A stretch of DNA of 64,000 bases from Fimbriimonadia bacterium (GTDB lineage: Bacteria; Armatimonadota; Fimbriimonadia; Fimbriimonadales; GBS-DC): contig JAHCHP010000004.1 of assembly GCA_026129765.1 (NCBI GenBank), forward strand, positions 62,001 through 126,000, written 5' to 3'. Position numbers and translations under genes: made by a program. Within the stretch, counting starts at the first letter, position 1. The number at the start of each line of letters is the position of its first letter. Below the pieces are notes generated by a model. That model did not search any database, was not told where the DNA came from, and saw nothing but the letters and a program-made list of their open reading frames with translations. Positions 24,766 to 34,562 of the stretch are shown in pieces.

Positions 24766-27700
24766 ATGCATAACGCTAACCGATGTCGGGCAGTATCTGC
24801 CCGGTGGCGAGCGGTTTTAGCGGGGTTTGTTTTAACAGGTATGTTTGCGTTTGCGCAGCAGCCTGTAGAACCCCCAACGCCTGCTCTGCCTGATCCTGAT
24901 CCGATTCACTTAGATCAACCCGTATTCCCCAATATCCCGGAGGCTCCCAAAGATCACCAGCCTATCGGTATCGATGGAAACCCTTATTCTTACCCCACGA
25001 ATACAACGACGGGCAACACGCGCCCCGATCAAGCAGCCTCTCGCGGTTTTGATCATGGTTATACCGCAGGTGGCGACGGCTCTAAAATAGGTAAGACGGG
25101 TGTAACAACCATTTTACCGTTTGGCACGAAGGGCGAGCGCGCAGCGATCGCGTTCAGCCATGGCGATTTTGTTCCTCCCGCAGGCGAAAAGATTCAGCCT
25201 GAGTTGAGATTGTTGGCTCAGCAGCGCGCTCAGATGTTCAATCCTGCTTCGGGAAGCCAGCAGCCAGCCGTTTATGCGTTGATCCTGTTCAACAGCCGCC
25301 TGAGCGAAGAGATGAAGCGGCAGATGGAAGCGGCAGGCATTGAGTTCTTGAGTTTTTATCCCTACGCAGCCTACCAAGCGAGAATTCCGGTCGATGCGCT
25401 GAGCCGGTTAGAAGCGACGGAAGCCGTGCAGTGGGTAGGGCAGCCGAACGCAATGCAGAAGTTAGACCCTGCTTTGGTCTCCTATATGCAGCGTTCGGGA
25501 ACTGAACGTGTTTTGCTCTATATCAATCTGTTTGGTCCTGACCCAAATAATGCGGCATCGCTTCGACTGCAAGCGGCGGGCATCACGGTGTTGAAGTATT
25601 ATCCCGATCTGCACTATTACTATGCAGAAGCCGACTCGCGCGCAATCAGCAACGCGCTCACTTTGGATGAGGTGTTATATGTCGAGCAAGTGCCGGTTTC
25701 TACAACGGCGCATACCGAGTCTCAGACCTCCATCAATGCCGACCGAATTTGGGGAACAAGCTTTGATGGACGTCCGACGGGCGGCGTTCAACAGAAGCTG
25801 GGCGTGATGGACAGCGGTATGAATACCGGCCACCAAGATTTCTCTAACTTATCGGGTGGTATGTTCGGCTTCAACCGCACCACCGAACAAAACTGGTTCA
25901 ATGACCTGCATGGGCATGGCACGCACGTTTCCGGCACTTTCTTTGGTCAAGGCAACGCGCAGGCGCGCTATCGCGGGTTTGCTTCTGGGTTCCAAGAGTC
26001 GAACTTGCAGGTTTATGATTTGCTGCATAGCAAAGTGTTCCGCTCCAATAACTCATCGGAAGGCAACTCGGTGGGCGAAGGGCTGGAGGACATGCGCGGA
26101 CGCGGCAATAACGACATAAAGCGCACGATCTTCAACTATAGCGGCGGTTTTGCTGGCACGAACTTGACCGGAACGGATACTCAATCCCGAACGGTAGACT
26201 TAGCTTTCGGTGAAGACATTCTGCCGGTCATTGCAGCGGGTAACGAAGGGTCGGGCGCAGGCACCGTGCGCGGTCCAGGCGTCTCCAAAGGCGCGTTAAC
26301 CGTTGGCAATATCTATGATGACGGACAAACTACGGTGGATACCATGTCCCCCGATTCTTCTCGCGGTCCGACAGGCGACTCTCGCTTCAAGCCGGATGTG
26401 GTCGCGCCGGGACGAGCTATCGACTCGACGAGCAATACCAGCAACAATGGATACCGATTCGGTTGGAACGGAACCTCGATGGCGACCCCGCACGTGGCAG
26501 GTTTAGCCACCACCCTCAAGCAGCGTTACAACTGGCCTGCCTGGGCGATTCGAGCGATTTTGATGGGAACGGCAATCAACCTTGGATTCCCGCGCAATGA
26601 CCAGGGATTAGGTAAAGTCGATGCCTTGCTGTCTCATTCTGCTTGGAATGGCGGTTGGGAAACTTGGTATTGGAGTAATGGCGCCACTGGAATGACACGC
26701 TATATCGATGTGAACGTGCCTGCTGGCTGCACAAGGCTGCGTGTCACAATGGTTTATCCTGATCCGCCTGCTTCGGCGGGCGCAGGCATCGCGCTGGTCA
26801 ATGATCTGGACCTCTACCTACAGACAGGCGCGCTCACGACCGATCGGTTTGGACAGTGGAGCTCGCTTTCTGCGCGCAACAACGTGGAAGTGATCGAGGT
26901 TGCCAACCCTGCCGCAGGAACCTATCGCGTGAAGGTCTATACCTATGCGCTTAATAGCGGTTCTTCGCAGAATTGGGCGTTCAACATCCACTATACTTTT
27001 GGAAGTCAAACGCCGAACGTCGTTCTGAATTTAACGGCTCCAGCTGCTGTTCAGCCCAGCGCAAACTTCACGGTTCGCGGCACTGGACTGGCAAGCTCCT
27101 ATGTGGCTTCTGGCGTTTTTGCCCGCCTCACCGTTCCAAGCGGTGGATTGACTCGAAATGGTTTGACCTATTTCCGCCGCGCCCCCAATGGCGGTGAAGA
27201 GAGCGTCTACTTTGAAGGAACCACTGGTAAGAACATGGGCAATATCGGTCATAACCTCACCCGAAAGTTTGAGTGGAGTATGACGAGCGGCGGGACCGAA
27301 GGAACCTATCCTGTCCGCATGGATATCAACTCGAATAATGGCGGCACTAGCAATGTGCAGCAGAACGTGATTGTGGATGGAACTGCGCCTGCCAGCTGGG
27401 GGAACTTTGCTCCGTCCGGTTGGGCAACCAGCATGACACCTACCTGCTCCATTCAAGTTCGGGATGTGCTGTCGGGCTTAAACTCGAGCGGTCTTTACTA
27501 CTGGTACTGGACTCCTGGCACCGGAACGCAAGGACCTTTCAACGCGACAGGTCCGGCTAATGGCACCACCGCTTTGGCAACAATGTTCGCCAACAGCGTG
27601 CCTTTCAACCGAGAAAATGGTGGAACGGACTGCCAAGTCTACTTCCGAGCCTTCGACCGCGCTGGCAACTTTAGCGATAGCGGTTGGAACATCGTGAAAA

Positions 27701-28893
27701 TCGACGCCACACCGCCTGGCAACTGGCAGAACTTTGCGCCTGCGGGCGTTGCGTTCGGTCCCAACCAGACATGCAGCGTGCAGGTTCGAGATGTGCTTTC
27801 AGGCTTGGCGGTTTCAGTCTTGGGTTGGTATCAATATTCCACCGACGGCGGAACGTCTTGGTCCGCTTGGAGTACCGTGACAGTTCCAGGTTCGGACGGT
27901 ACGACTGCGTTCCAAACGATCACGGTTCCCAACGTGCCGTTCAATCAGGCGAGCGCGACCTTGAACAAGATTCGCTTCGCGATCCGCGATGTGGCTGGCA
28001 ACTGGGGCTACAGCTCGGATTACACCGTGAATACCACAAATACCTTCACCTTGACCGACGGCTCTGCAACCTACTCGGTTCAGAATGCCTTTGGAGCGGC
28101 AAATCGTGAAGGAGTCATTGGTGGACTTGCTAACTTTATCACTTCTTCTGGGGATCAACTTTTCCAAGACTGGTGGTGGTATCGAGTTCAAGGTAACAAC
28201 CGTGAGTATGCGCTGAGCAATCTGGTGGAGTGGAGCCAAATCTCCGCGAACCAGATGCGGTTAGTCTATCTGGAACCGGATGATGTGGGTTCAAACCGCA
28301 TGATTCGCTTCGAGCTGATCTACAGCCTGCAATCATTGGGCAGCAACAGCGCGCGAGTCAATGTGGTTCATCGGACGATCAACCAGACGGGCTTCACTCG
28401 CATGGTTCACCTGTACCCCTACTTCGACTTCGATTTGTCAGGGGGCGGTAACCTCGCGACCTTAGTAAACTCGCGTACGATTCGACAGACCGGCGCAGGG
28501 GGCAACTGCTTGAATGTGTGGTCTTCGATTCTGCCTTCGCGCTGGGAGATCGATGCTTTTGCCAATTTGCGAGCCAAGCTGGGTAATGCGCAAGCAGACG
28601 ACCTGGCGAATGGCGCTCCCTTCGGACCGGGCGACGCGACCGCTGCCTTCCAGTTCACCCGAAACTTGACGAATGGTCAAGCGTTTGGCGGAACTTTGGT
28701 GAAGGCGTTGAACGCTTACCCGAATCCGGGCGATGTCAATGGCGATGGTTGTGTCAATGACACTGACCTGTTGGAAGTGTTGTTCAACTTCGGCGCGACG
28801 GGCTTCGGCTTGGCGGCAGACCTGAACTGTGACGGCGTTGTGAATGATGGCGATCTGCTGGTCGTCTTGTTCAACTTCGGCGCAGGCTGCTAA
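24766..28893 (+). CDS. Secreted subtilisin-like serine protease (S8) with dockerin-like tail
   Basis: A 1375-residue exported protease. A signal peptide ends near residue 31 (FVLTGMFAFAQQ). An N-terminal propeptide-like region follows, then the S8 domain with Asp349 (GVMDSGMNTGH), His384 (HGHGTHVSGTF), the oxyanion Asn493 (AAGNEGSG) and Ser571 (GTSMATPHVAG), so the triad is complete. Downstream are a beta-sandwich with NDLDLYLQT (P-domain/PPC-like), Ig-like repeats each containing VQVRDVLSGL, the 'FQDWWWYRV' domain near residue 1134 shared with 7417-9111, and a dockerin-like pair from 1321 (DVNGDGCVNDTDLL and DLNCDGVVNDGDLL) ending FGAGC. AAGGAGG precedes the ATG. Its role is probably extracellular protein degradation. 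Confidence 0.93.
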   Translation: MHNANRCRAVSARWRAVLAGFVLTGMFAFAQQPVEPPTPALPDPDPIHLDQPVFPNIPEAPKDHQPIGIDGNPYSYPTNTTTGNTRPDQAASRGFDHGYTAGGDGSKIGKTGVTTILPFGTKGERAAIAFSHGDFVPPAGEKIQPELRLLAQQRAQMFNPASGSQQPAVYALILFNSRLSEEMKRQMEAAGIEFLSFYPYAAYQARIPVDALSRLEATEAVQWVGQPNAMQKLDPALVSYMQRSGTERVLLYINLFGPDPNNAASLRLQAAGITVLKYYPDLHYYYAEADSRAISNALTLDEVLYVEQVPVSTTAHTESQTSINADRIWGTSFDGRPTGGVQQKLGVMDSGMNTGHQDFSNLSGGMFGFNRTTEQNWFNDLHGHGTHVSGTFFGQGNAQARYRGFASGFQESNLQVYDLLHSKVFRSNNSSEGNSVGEGLEDMRGRGNNDIKRTIFNYSGGFAGTNLTGTDTQSRTVDLAFGEDILPVIAAGNEGSGAGTVRGPGVSKGALTVGNIYDDGQTTVDTMSPDSSRGPTGDSRFKPDVVAPGRAIDSTSNTSNNGYRFGWNGTSMATPHVAGLATTLKQRYNWPAWAIRAILMGTAINLGFPRNDQGLGKVDALLSHSAWNGGWETWYWSNGATGMTRYIDVNVPAGCTRLRVTMVYPDPPASAGAGIALVNDLDLYLQTGALTTDRFGQWSSLSARNNVEVIEVANPAAGTYRVKVYTYALNSGSSQNWAFNIHYTFGSQTPNVVLNLTAPAAVQPSANFTVRGTGLASSYVASGVFARLTVPSGGLTRNGLTYFRRAPNGGEESVYFEGTTGKNMGNIGHNLTRKFEWSMTSGGTEGTYPVRMDINSNNGGTSNVQQNVIVDGTAPASWGNFAPSGWATSMTPTCSIQVRDVLSGLNSSGLYYWYWTPGTGTQGPFNATGPANGTTALATMFANSVPFNRENGGTDCQVYFRAFDRAGNFSDSGWNIVKIDATPPGNWQNFAPAGVAFGPNQTCSVQVRDVLSGLAVSVLGWYQYSTDGGTSWSAWSTVTVPGSDGTTAFQTITVPNVPFNQASATLNKIRFAIRDVAGNWGYSSDYTVNTTNTFTLTDGSATYSVQNAFGAANREGVIGGLANFITSSGDQLFQDWWWYRVQGNNREYALSNLVEWSQISANQMRLVYLEPDDVGSNRMIRFELIYSLQSLGSNSARVNVVHRTINQTGFTRMVHLYPYFDFDLSGGGNLATLVNSRTIRQTGAGGNCLNVWSSILPSRWEIDAFANLRAKLGNAQADDLANGAPFGPGDATAAFQFTRNLTNGQAFGGTLVKALNAYPNPGDVNGDGCVNDTDLLEVLFNFGATGFGLAADLNCDGVVNDGDLLVVLFNFGAGC

Positions 28894-28917
28894 ACCTCGT
28901 TTGTTGTAAGAACCTCA

Positions 28918-28955
28918 GCGTGGCGTTCTGCAAATTGGAACGCCACGCTTTTTTT
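28918..28955 (+). terminator. Rho-independent terminator of the subtilisin gene
   Basis: GCGTGGCGTTC and GAACGCCACGC form an 11-bp perfect stem with a 9-base loop, followed by seven T. The convergent MFS gene stops inside the T run. Confidence 0.93.
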
Positions 28956-30240
28956 ACTCAGGCAAGGGTTTGTCTTTGGTTTCGGGCGCAAAGAGCAGGG
29001 TCAACAGCCCCAAAAGGAACACGCTGGAGACCATCAAGGTAGAGAGTTGTAAGCCGTAAGTGGCTTTCAAGGAGCCACCCACAAAGATTCCGATGGCTGC
29101 CAAATAGCGCGCCACATTGTAGCTGAAACCGGTTCCGGTTGCCCGCAGCCGTGTGGGGAACAACTCTGGGAAATAGACCGCAAACCCGCCAAAAAGCGCG
29201 GTGATACAGAAGCCCATGGTGGGGAACAGGATTAAAGCGGTTTGAAAACTGCTCGTCTTATAGAAAGTCAAGGGAACGACGAAGGCGCAAAGCAAGAACG
29301 TGATCGCGAAGGTGGGGCGGCGTCCAATTTTCTGAGCGAGCCACGCCCAACTGAGAATGCCAAAAAACGCTCCCGCATTTTGCGCCATCACCGCCAGCGA
29401 AACCCTTGTGTCTGTGTATTGCTTCAAGTCGGGGTCGCCTGTCGGATTGATCGCGCTTCGCAACAGGTCAGGCGAGAAGGTGCCAATGCCCCAGAAGCCG
29501 ATGACGCCCACCGCGCCCAAAGCAATCCCCACCAACACATTTCTGCGCCAGCGCGGGTCGCCAAACAACTCCTTGATCGAGCCCATCTGCTGGCGGGCAT
29601 TGCGCGCTTCCTGCCACTTTTCTGGCTCTTTCACGTAGAGGCGGATGACAAATAGCAGCAAGGCGGGCAGCAAGCCGATGGCGAAGACCCATCGCCATCC
29701 CAACAGGCTCCCAATGGATAGGTAGATCGATGCCGCCATAATGTTGCCAATCGCTGAGCATGACTGCATCACTCCCAACGCTGTGGGGCGGCTCCGCGCA
29801 GGGAAGGTTTCTGCAACTAACGCCGCGCCCGCCGCAAACTCGCCGCCGATGCCCAAGCCAGTCAAGAACCGGAGCAGCGCGAACTGTTCCCAGGATTGCG
29901 CTAATCCGCTTAAGCCGGTAAAGCCCGCATACATCAGCACCGTGATCATCATGGTGCGCGTGCGACCCAGCCAATCGCCAATGAGACCAAACAGAAACCC
30001 GCCGGTTGCCCATCCGATGATGAACCACATCTGTACCAAGTTGGAGTATTTCCCCACTTGGGGATCGCTGGCAGGCAGGTTCAACAGTTCGCTCAAGGCG
30101 GGCTGCCGCGCCAATACATAGAGCCATTGATCCATCGTGTCGAACATCCAACCCGCCGAAGCGACGGCTAACACCAGCCAGTGATAACGTGTCAGTCCTT
30201 GCCACCATTTGAGATTGCGTCCCTCGCCGTTTTCTGTCAT
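28954..30240 (-). CDS. MFS transporter (sugar/organic-acid:proton symporter type)
   Basis: A 428-residue, 12-helix major facilitator. The loop between helices 2 and 3 has GLIGDWLGRTRTM, helix 4 has RFLTGLGIGGEFAAGAAL, the helix 5 end has ETFPARSRPTALGVMQ, and the second half repeats the pattern with AQKIGRRPTF and ELFPTRLRATGTG. This set is typical of the metabolite:H+ symporter and SV2-like groups that carry aromatic acids, sugars or dicarboxylates. The substrate cannot be told. It converges with the subtilisin gene and diverges from galT. Confidence 0.88.
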   Translation of the reverse strand: MTENGEGRNLKWWQGLTRYHWLVLAVASAGWMFDTMDQWLYVLARQPALSELLNLPASDPQVGKYSNLVQMWFIIGWATGGFLFGLIGDWLGRTRTMMITVLMYAGFTGLSGLAQSWEQFALLRFLTGLGIGGEFAAGAALVAETFPARSRPTALGVMQSCSAIGNIMAASIYLSIGSLLGWRWVFAIGLLPALLLFVIRLYVKEPEKWQEARNARQQMGSIKELFGDPRWRRNVLVGIALGAVGVIGFWGIGTFSPDLLRSAINPTGDPDLKQYTDTRVSLAVMAQNAGAFFGILSWAWLAQKIGRRPTFAITFLLCAFVVPLTFYKTSSFQTALILFPTMGFCITALFGGFAVYFPELFPTRLRATGTGFSYNVARYLAAIGIFVGGSLKATYGLQLSTLMVSSVFLLGLLTLLFAPETKDKPLPE

Positions 30241-30298
30241 AGAAGGGTAACCTTCGCGATAGTAAACCGATAATCCTGTTTTAATCTTGCCCGGCAGG

Positions 30299-30304
30299 TA
30301 TAAT
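30299..30304 (+). promoter_or_regulatory. -10 box of galT (near-leaderless)
   Basis: TATAAT in GGCAGGTATAATC ends 11 bases before the ATG at 30316. The same 13-base word occurs at the PhoD-like gene (42346-42358). Confidence 0.55.
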
Positions 30305-30315
30305 CTGCGCTGTCT

Positions 30316-31281
30316 ATGTCTGAATTACGCTGGCATCCTTTTTTGCAAGAGTGGGTGATTACCGCGACCCACCGTCAAGACCGCACGTTCCATCCGCCGG
30401 ATGATTACTGCCCGCTATGTCCCACCCAGCCGGGTGGTTTTCCCACCGAAGTGCCTGAATCTACCTATGAAATCGTGGTGTTTGAAAATCGTTTTCCCTC
30501 CTTGCAGTATGAACCGCCCCTGCCCGCTGTCGCGCCAGTATTCTACTCGTCGGTGGAGCGCGCAACGGGGATTTGCGAGGTGATTCTGTATACGCCGGAC
30601 CATCACCAGACTTTGGCTGCGCTGCCAGTGCAGACGATAGAGCGTTTGATCTATGTTTGGCGGGATCGGTATGCTGAGTTCAGCGAGATGCCAGGCATAA
30701 AGTATGTCTTTATCTTTGAGAACAAAGGAAAGGAGATCGGCGTCACGCTGAGCCACCCGCACGGACAACTGTATGCGTATCCGTTTATCCCGTCGAAACT
30801 GGAACGGGAAGCAGAGGCTTGTCATCGCTATCATGATGAGCAGCAGCGCGTCTTACTCTTGGATATCGTGGAAGATGAATTGGAGCGCGGGACCCGGATT
30901 GTGGCGCGGAGCGAAGGGTGGGTGGCGTTTGTACCGTTTTTCGCGCGGTATCCGTATGAAATTTACATCGCGCCTACACGGTTTCATGGCGATCTGTTGA
31001 CCCTCAGAGCATCGGAGGTTCAAGGGTTCGCGCAGATTTTGAAACAGGTCTTGACGCAGTATGATCGTCTGTTCGGATTTTCAATGCCGTATGTGATGGC
31101 GCAGCACCCGCGCCCATGTGATGGTAAACTGCATGCCGGTTGGCAGTTTCATGTGGAATTTTATCCGCCTTACCGGACGAAAGACAAGTTAAAATATTTA
31201 GCGGGGTCGGAGGCGGGGGCAGGCGCGTTTATCAATGATACGCTTCCCGAAGAGACAGCGCGTCGCCTCCGGGAAGCATAA
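30316..31281 (+). CDS. galT: Galactose-1-phosphate uridylyltransferase
   Basis: GalT swaps UMP between UDP-glucose and galactose 1-phosphate in the Leloir pathway. The 321-residue protein has the zinc pair Cys32-x2-Cys35 (YCPLCP), the NRFPSL block near residue 58, ENKGKEIGVTLSHPHGQ with S146-H147-P148-H149 (His149 is the nucleophile) and a HAGWQFHVEFYPP block at the substrate end. No galK, galE or galM adjoins it. Its promoter is near-leaderless. The gene converges on a Gfo/Idh/MocA gene with 13 bases between stops. Confidence 0.94.
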   Translation: MSELRWHPFLQEWVITATHRQDRTFHPPDDYCPLCPTQPGGFPTEVPESTYEIVVFENRFPSLQYEPPLPAVAPVFYSSVERATGICEVILYTPDHHQTLAALPVQTIERLIYVWRDRYAEFSEMPGIKYVFIFENKGKEIGVTLSHPHGQLYAYPFIPSKLEREAEACHRYHDEQQRVLLLDIVEDELERGTRIVARSEGWVAFVPFFARYPYEIYIAPTRFHGDLLTLRASEVQGFAQILKQVLTQYDRLFGFSMPYVMAQHPRPCDGKLHAGWQFHVEFYPPYRTKDKLKYLAGSEAGAGAFINDTLPEETARRLREA

Positions 31282-31294
31282 TCTCTTTTTATCT

Positions 31295-32602
31295 TTACAG
31301 ACTCCAGCCTCTTCGATAGGGGCGTTTGATAAGATGGTCGGCATTGCGGACATTGGTGATTCGCATGCGCTGGGTATCCCACTCGATGCGCGTTTTCAGC
31401 CTCAGCGCGACGCTCCCCAACAACACCGCCTCGGTTAATGCAGCCGAATACTCGAAGTTGCCCAGCGCAGGGTCGCCGCCTTTGCATGCGCGAATCCACT
31501 CCTCGTAATGTCCCGGAGAGGTAGGCAGCGTTCTCGGCGCTTGGTAATTACCAAACTTCTCCGCTGGAATCAGGAAGGTGTTGCCCCCGTGTGGATAGTA
31601 GCAGACGCCTCTGGCTCCCACAAAGATGGAACCATTCGTTTCGAGGTTCATTCCGTTGACCAAATCGGCAGAGGGTTTTCTTCCCCCATCATACCAAGTC
31701 AGTTTAACGGGCGGCATGCCGAGCCGGGCGGGGAACTCATATTGAACGATTTCCCATTTCGGTCCTGACTCCGTCATGATCGGATCGCCTTCTGCGCTGA
31801 CTGCGGTCGGCTGTGTTAATCCGAGCGCCCAGTAGGCGGTGTCGATGATATGACAGCCCATATCGCCCAATGCGCCGGTTCCGAAATCCCACCAGCCTCG
31901 CCAACTGAAAGGATGATAAGCCGGGTGATAGGGGCGCGCGGGCGCAGGACCGAGCCATGTCTCCCAGTTGATATGAGAGGGAACGGCGGGTGTGTCGGCA
32001 GGGCGCTCGATGCCTTGTGGCCAGATGGGGCGGTCGCTCCAGCAATGCACCTCCGCTATCGGTCCCAGCGCGCCGGATTTCACTAAATCCACTGCGCGCC
32101 GCAGACTCTCGCTGGAGTGCGCTTGATTGCCCATTTGGGTGGCGACTTTCATACGTCTGGCGACGTCCGCCATTTGACGCGCTTCATAGACCGAATGGGT
32201 CAGCGGTTTTTCGCAATAGACATGCTTGCCCATTTTCATCGCCATAATGGCAGCGACCGCATGGGTATGGTCGGGGGTGCTGATCACCACTGCATCGATC
32301 ATCCTGCGCTTTTCGTTCAGCATTTTCCGAAAGTCGCTGTAAATCGCGGCATCGGGACACTTCTTGACGGCATCTGCCATCATGTTGGTATCCACATCGC
32401 AAAGCGCGACAATGTTATGTCCCAGCCCTCTCACTCCGTCCAAGTTGTTGCCGCCCCGCCCCCCCGCGCCGATGATGGCGATGTTCAGTTTGTCGTTGGG
32501 GGCTTGTCCCTGCGCCCAGTTATACTGTTTCAAAATCCAGAAGCCCGCTCCGGCAGCCGCCGACTTCTTCAAAAATTCTCGACGTGTTGTGCGTTGGCTC
32601 AT
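31295..32602 (-). CDS. TAT-exported Gfo/Idh/MocA family oxidoreductase
   Basis: The 435-residue protein starts MSQRTTRREFLKKSAAAGAG: a twin-arginine signal (RREFLKK) typical of exported sugar oxidoreductases that carry NAD(P) folded in the cytoplasm. The Rossmann part has IAIIGAGGRGGNNLDGV and VYCEKPLTHSVYEARQM; further on are LGDMGCHIIDTAYWALGL and the C-terminal EWIRACKGGDPALGNFEYSA typical of the family. The start is the ATG at 32602, behind GAGGAG. It is the last gene of a long minus-strand block with envelope genes, but 100 bases separate it from PBP2, so it may be transcribed separately. Confidence 0.9.
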   Translation of the reverse strand: MSQRTTRREFLKKSAAAGAGFWILKQYNWAQGQAPNDKLNIAIIGAGGRGGNNLDGVRGLGHNIVALCDVDTNMMADAVKKCPDAAIYSDFRKMLNEKRRMIDAVVISTPDHTHAVAAIMAMKMGKHVYCEKPLTHSVYEARQMADVARRMKVATQMGNQAHSSESLRRAVDLVKSGALGPIAEVHCWSDRPIWPQGIERPADTPAVPSHINWETWLGPAPARPYHPAYHPFSWRGWWDFGTGALGDMGCHIIDTAYWALGLTQPTAVSAEGDPIMTESGPKWEIVQYEFPARLGMPPVKLTWYDGGRKPSADLVNGMNLETNGSIFVGARGVCYYPHGGNTFLIPAEKFGNYQAPRTLPTSPGHYEEWIRACKGGDPALGNFEYSAALTEAVLLGSVALRLKTRIEWDTQRMRITNVRNADHLIKRPYRRGWSL

Positions 32603-32702
32603 AGTCGTATGTCTCCTCACTCGTTAGAATACGCGAAGGGCGCGAGGCTTCCTGCTGAAAATGAAAAAATGAGCGAAAAGGGAGGGGGAATAACAAGAAA
32701 GA

Positions 32703-34559
32703 TTATTTTCGCGCGGTTTCTACTTTGGGTTTTTCCAAATCAAAGAAGGCTTGCAGCCATTTTTGCGCGATGGGAACCGCCACTTCGCCTCCGTGTCCTG
32801 CCTCTTCTGCCATGACGCAAATCGCGACTCGCGGGTTGTCGGCAGGCGCGAAAGCCACATACCAAGAGTGGGTTTTTCCGCCTTTGCGGAACTCCGCCGA
32901 CCCGGTTTTTCCCGCCACGCGAACGCCCGGCACGCGGGAGCCTTTGGCGGTTCCGCCTTCCACTGTACGCACCATGCCCTCGATAACCGCATCCCAATAA
33001 GCCGTTGGGGCTTGAATATCATGGAGGGTTTCGCGTTTTACTTGATAAAGCGTTTTCCCTTGTTGGTCGACCGCTTTTCGGAGCAGGTGAGGGCGATAAA
33101 CATGTCCCTTGTTGGCGATGGCTGCGGTCGCGACCGCCATTTGCAGGGGGGTTGTGAGCAAGTAGCCTTGCCCAATGCCGAAGTTAAAGGTTTCGCCGCC
33201 GTACCAAGGTTGATTGTATGATTTCTGTTTCCATGCGATGTCCGGCACTAAACCGCTGCGCTCGTGGGGCAGGTCAATACCGGTTCTCGCGCCCAAACCA
33301 AACTCGCGCGAAATAGCAGCGAGCCGGTCCGGTCCCAATTTTTGCGCGGTTTGGTAGTAGAACACATCGCACGATTGCGACAGGGAACTATAGAAATTGA
33401 CGCCTCCATGGCGAGTCCAGCAGCGGAAGTAACGCCTGCCGATCTGCAATCCGCCTCCGCAATGGGTTCCTGTCTGAGTGCTGATAACCCCTTCGCGCAA
33501 GCCGCCCAGCGCAACCAACGGCTTGAAAATAGAGCCGGGCGCATAGGCAGATTGAATGGCGCGGTTATTCAGGGGAAAGCGCGGGTCTGCCATCAGCTGG
33601 TTCCAGAGCTTGGCGGGAATGCGCCCCACAAACAGGTTCGCGTCAAAGGTAGGCTGGCTAACAGAGGCTATCACTTCGCCATTGCGCGGATCGATGGCTA
33701 CCAGCGCGCCCAACCGTCCTTTCAGCAGTTCATGCGCGGTTTGCTGCAGTCGCTTGTCGATGGTCAGGGTCAGTTTTGCGCCCGCGGTCGGCTCGATCTC
33801 TTCTAAGGTTCCGACCCGTTTGCCCAACGGAGTCACGATGACGCGCTCACCGCCCGGCACGCCGTGAAGCCAGTGCTGGTATTGACGCTCGATTCCATTC
33901 TTACCCACTTGATCGCTGCCATCATAAAGCGCGATAGGCGGCATCCCTTCTTCTGAGAAGCTGATCAGCGATTCTTCTTGCGGGTCGATTTGGGTATAGG
34001 TTTTCAGTTCCTCTTGTGAGATTTGCCCCACATAGCCGATGAGGTGCGCAAAGAGCTTTCCATAGGGATAGACTCGCGAAGGCTGCAGGTTCACGTCGAT
34101 GTCAGACATAACATGCCGGTTTTCCATCAGAATCGTCGCTTGTTTCATCGATATTCCTGAGGCGACAATCAACGGCACATAGGGGTTGATTTGTTTGCTG
34201 AAAATCGCGTCTTTCAGTTCGCTTTCCGGTATCTCCAACTGTTCTGCCAGCCATACGATTCTTTCAGGCTGTTTGCGAATAGAATCTGGCATCACCGTGA
34301 CCACAAATTTGGCGCGGTTCTTTGCCAATTCAATCCCGTTCCTGTCAACAATCGCGCCGCGGGGGGGTTGCACTCTGAGCAGTCGGGTTCGTACCACCTC
34401 TGCGCGCGCCGCCAGCTCTTCGCCCTGCGCGATCTGCAACGACCACAGGCGCGCAATCAAGATACTGACCAACACGAAAATCAGCCACAAAAGATGATAG
34501 GCGCGGGGAGGCGTCTTGTGACTGCGGTCGGTCTGCACTTGATAGGGCGATGTTTTCAT
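32703..34559 (-). CDS. mrdA: Penicillin-binding protein 2 (elongation transpeptidase)
   Basis: PBP2 crosslinks peptidoglycan in cell elongation. The 618-residue class B PBP has one N-terminal membrane helix (residues ~20-42), the dimerisation region starting PPRGAIVDRNG, and the transpeptidase domain with S-x2-K in APGSIFKPL (about residue 345), SQSCD (S-x-N-like motif, here S-x-C-D) and KTG in VAGKTGSAEF (about 550). Length is normal. The gene starts 3 bases after PBP1A in the same direction, so they are co-transcribed. RodA is not in the window. Confidence 0.92.
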   Translation of the reverse strand: MKTSPYQVQTDRSHKTPPRAYHLLWLIFVLVSILIARLWSLQIAQGEELAARAEVVRTRLLRVQPPRGAIVDRNGIELAKNRAKFVVTVMPDSIRKQPERIVWLAEQLEIPESELKDAIFSKQINPYVPLIVASGISMKQATILMENRHVMSDIDVNLQPSRVYPYGKLFAHLIGYVGQISQEELKTYTQIDPQEESLISFSEEGMPPIALYDGSDQVGKNGIERQYQHWLHGVPGGERVIVTPLGKRVGTLEEIEPTAGAKLTLTIDKRLQQTAHELLKGRLGALVAIDPRNGEVIASVSQPTFDANLFVGRIPAKLWNQLMADPRFPLNNRAIQSAYAPGSIFKPLVALGGLREGVISTQTGTHCGGGLQIGRRYFRCWTRHGGVNFYSSLSQSCDVFYYQTAQKLGPDRLAAISREFGLGARTGIDLPHERSGLVPDIAWKQKSYNQPWYGGETFNFGIGQGYLLTTPLQMAVATAAIANKGHVYRPHLLRKAVDQQGKTLYQVKRETLHDIQAPTAYWDAVIEGMVRTVEGGTAKGSRVPGVRVAGKTGSAEFRKGGKTHSWYVAFAPADNPRVAICVMAEEAGHGGEVAVPIAQKWLQAFFDLEKPKVETARK

Positions 34560-34562
34560 CGT

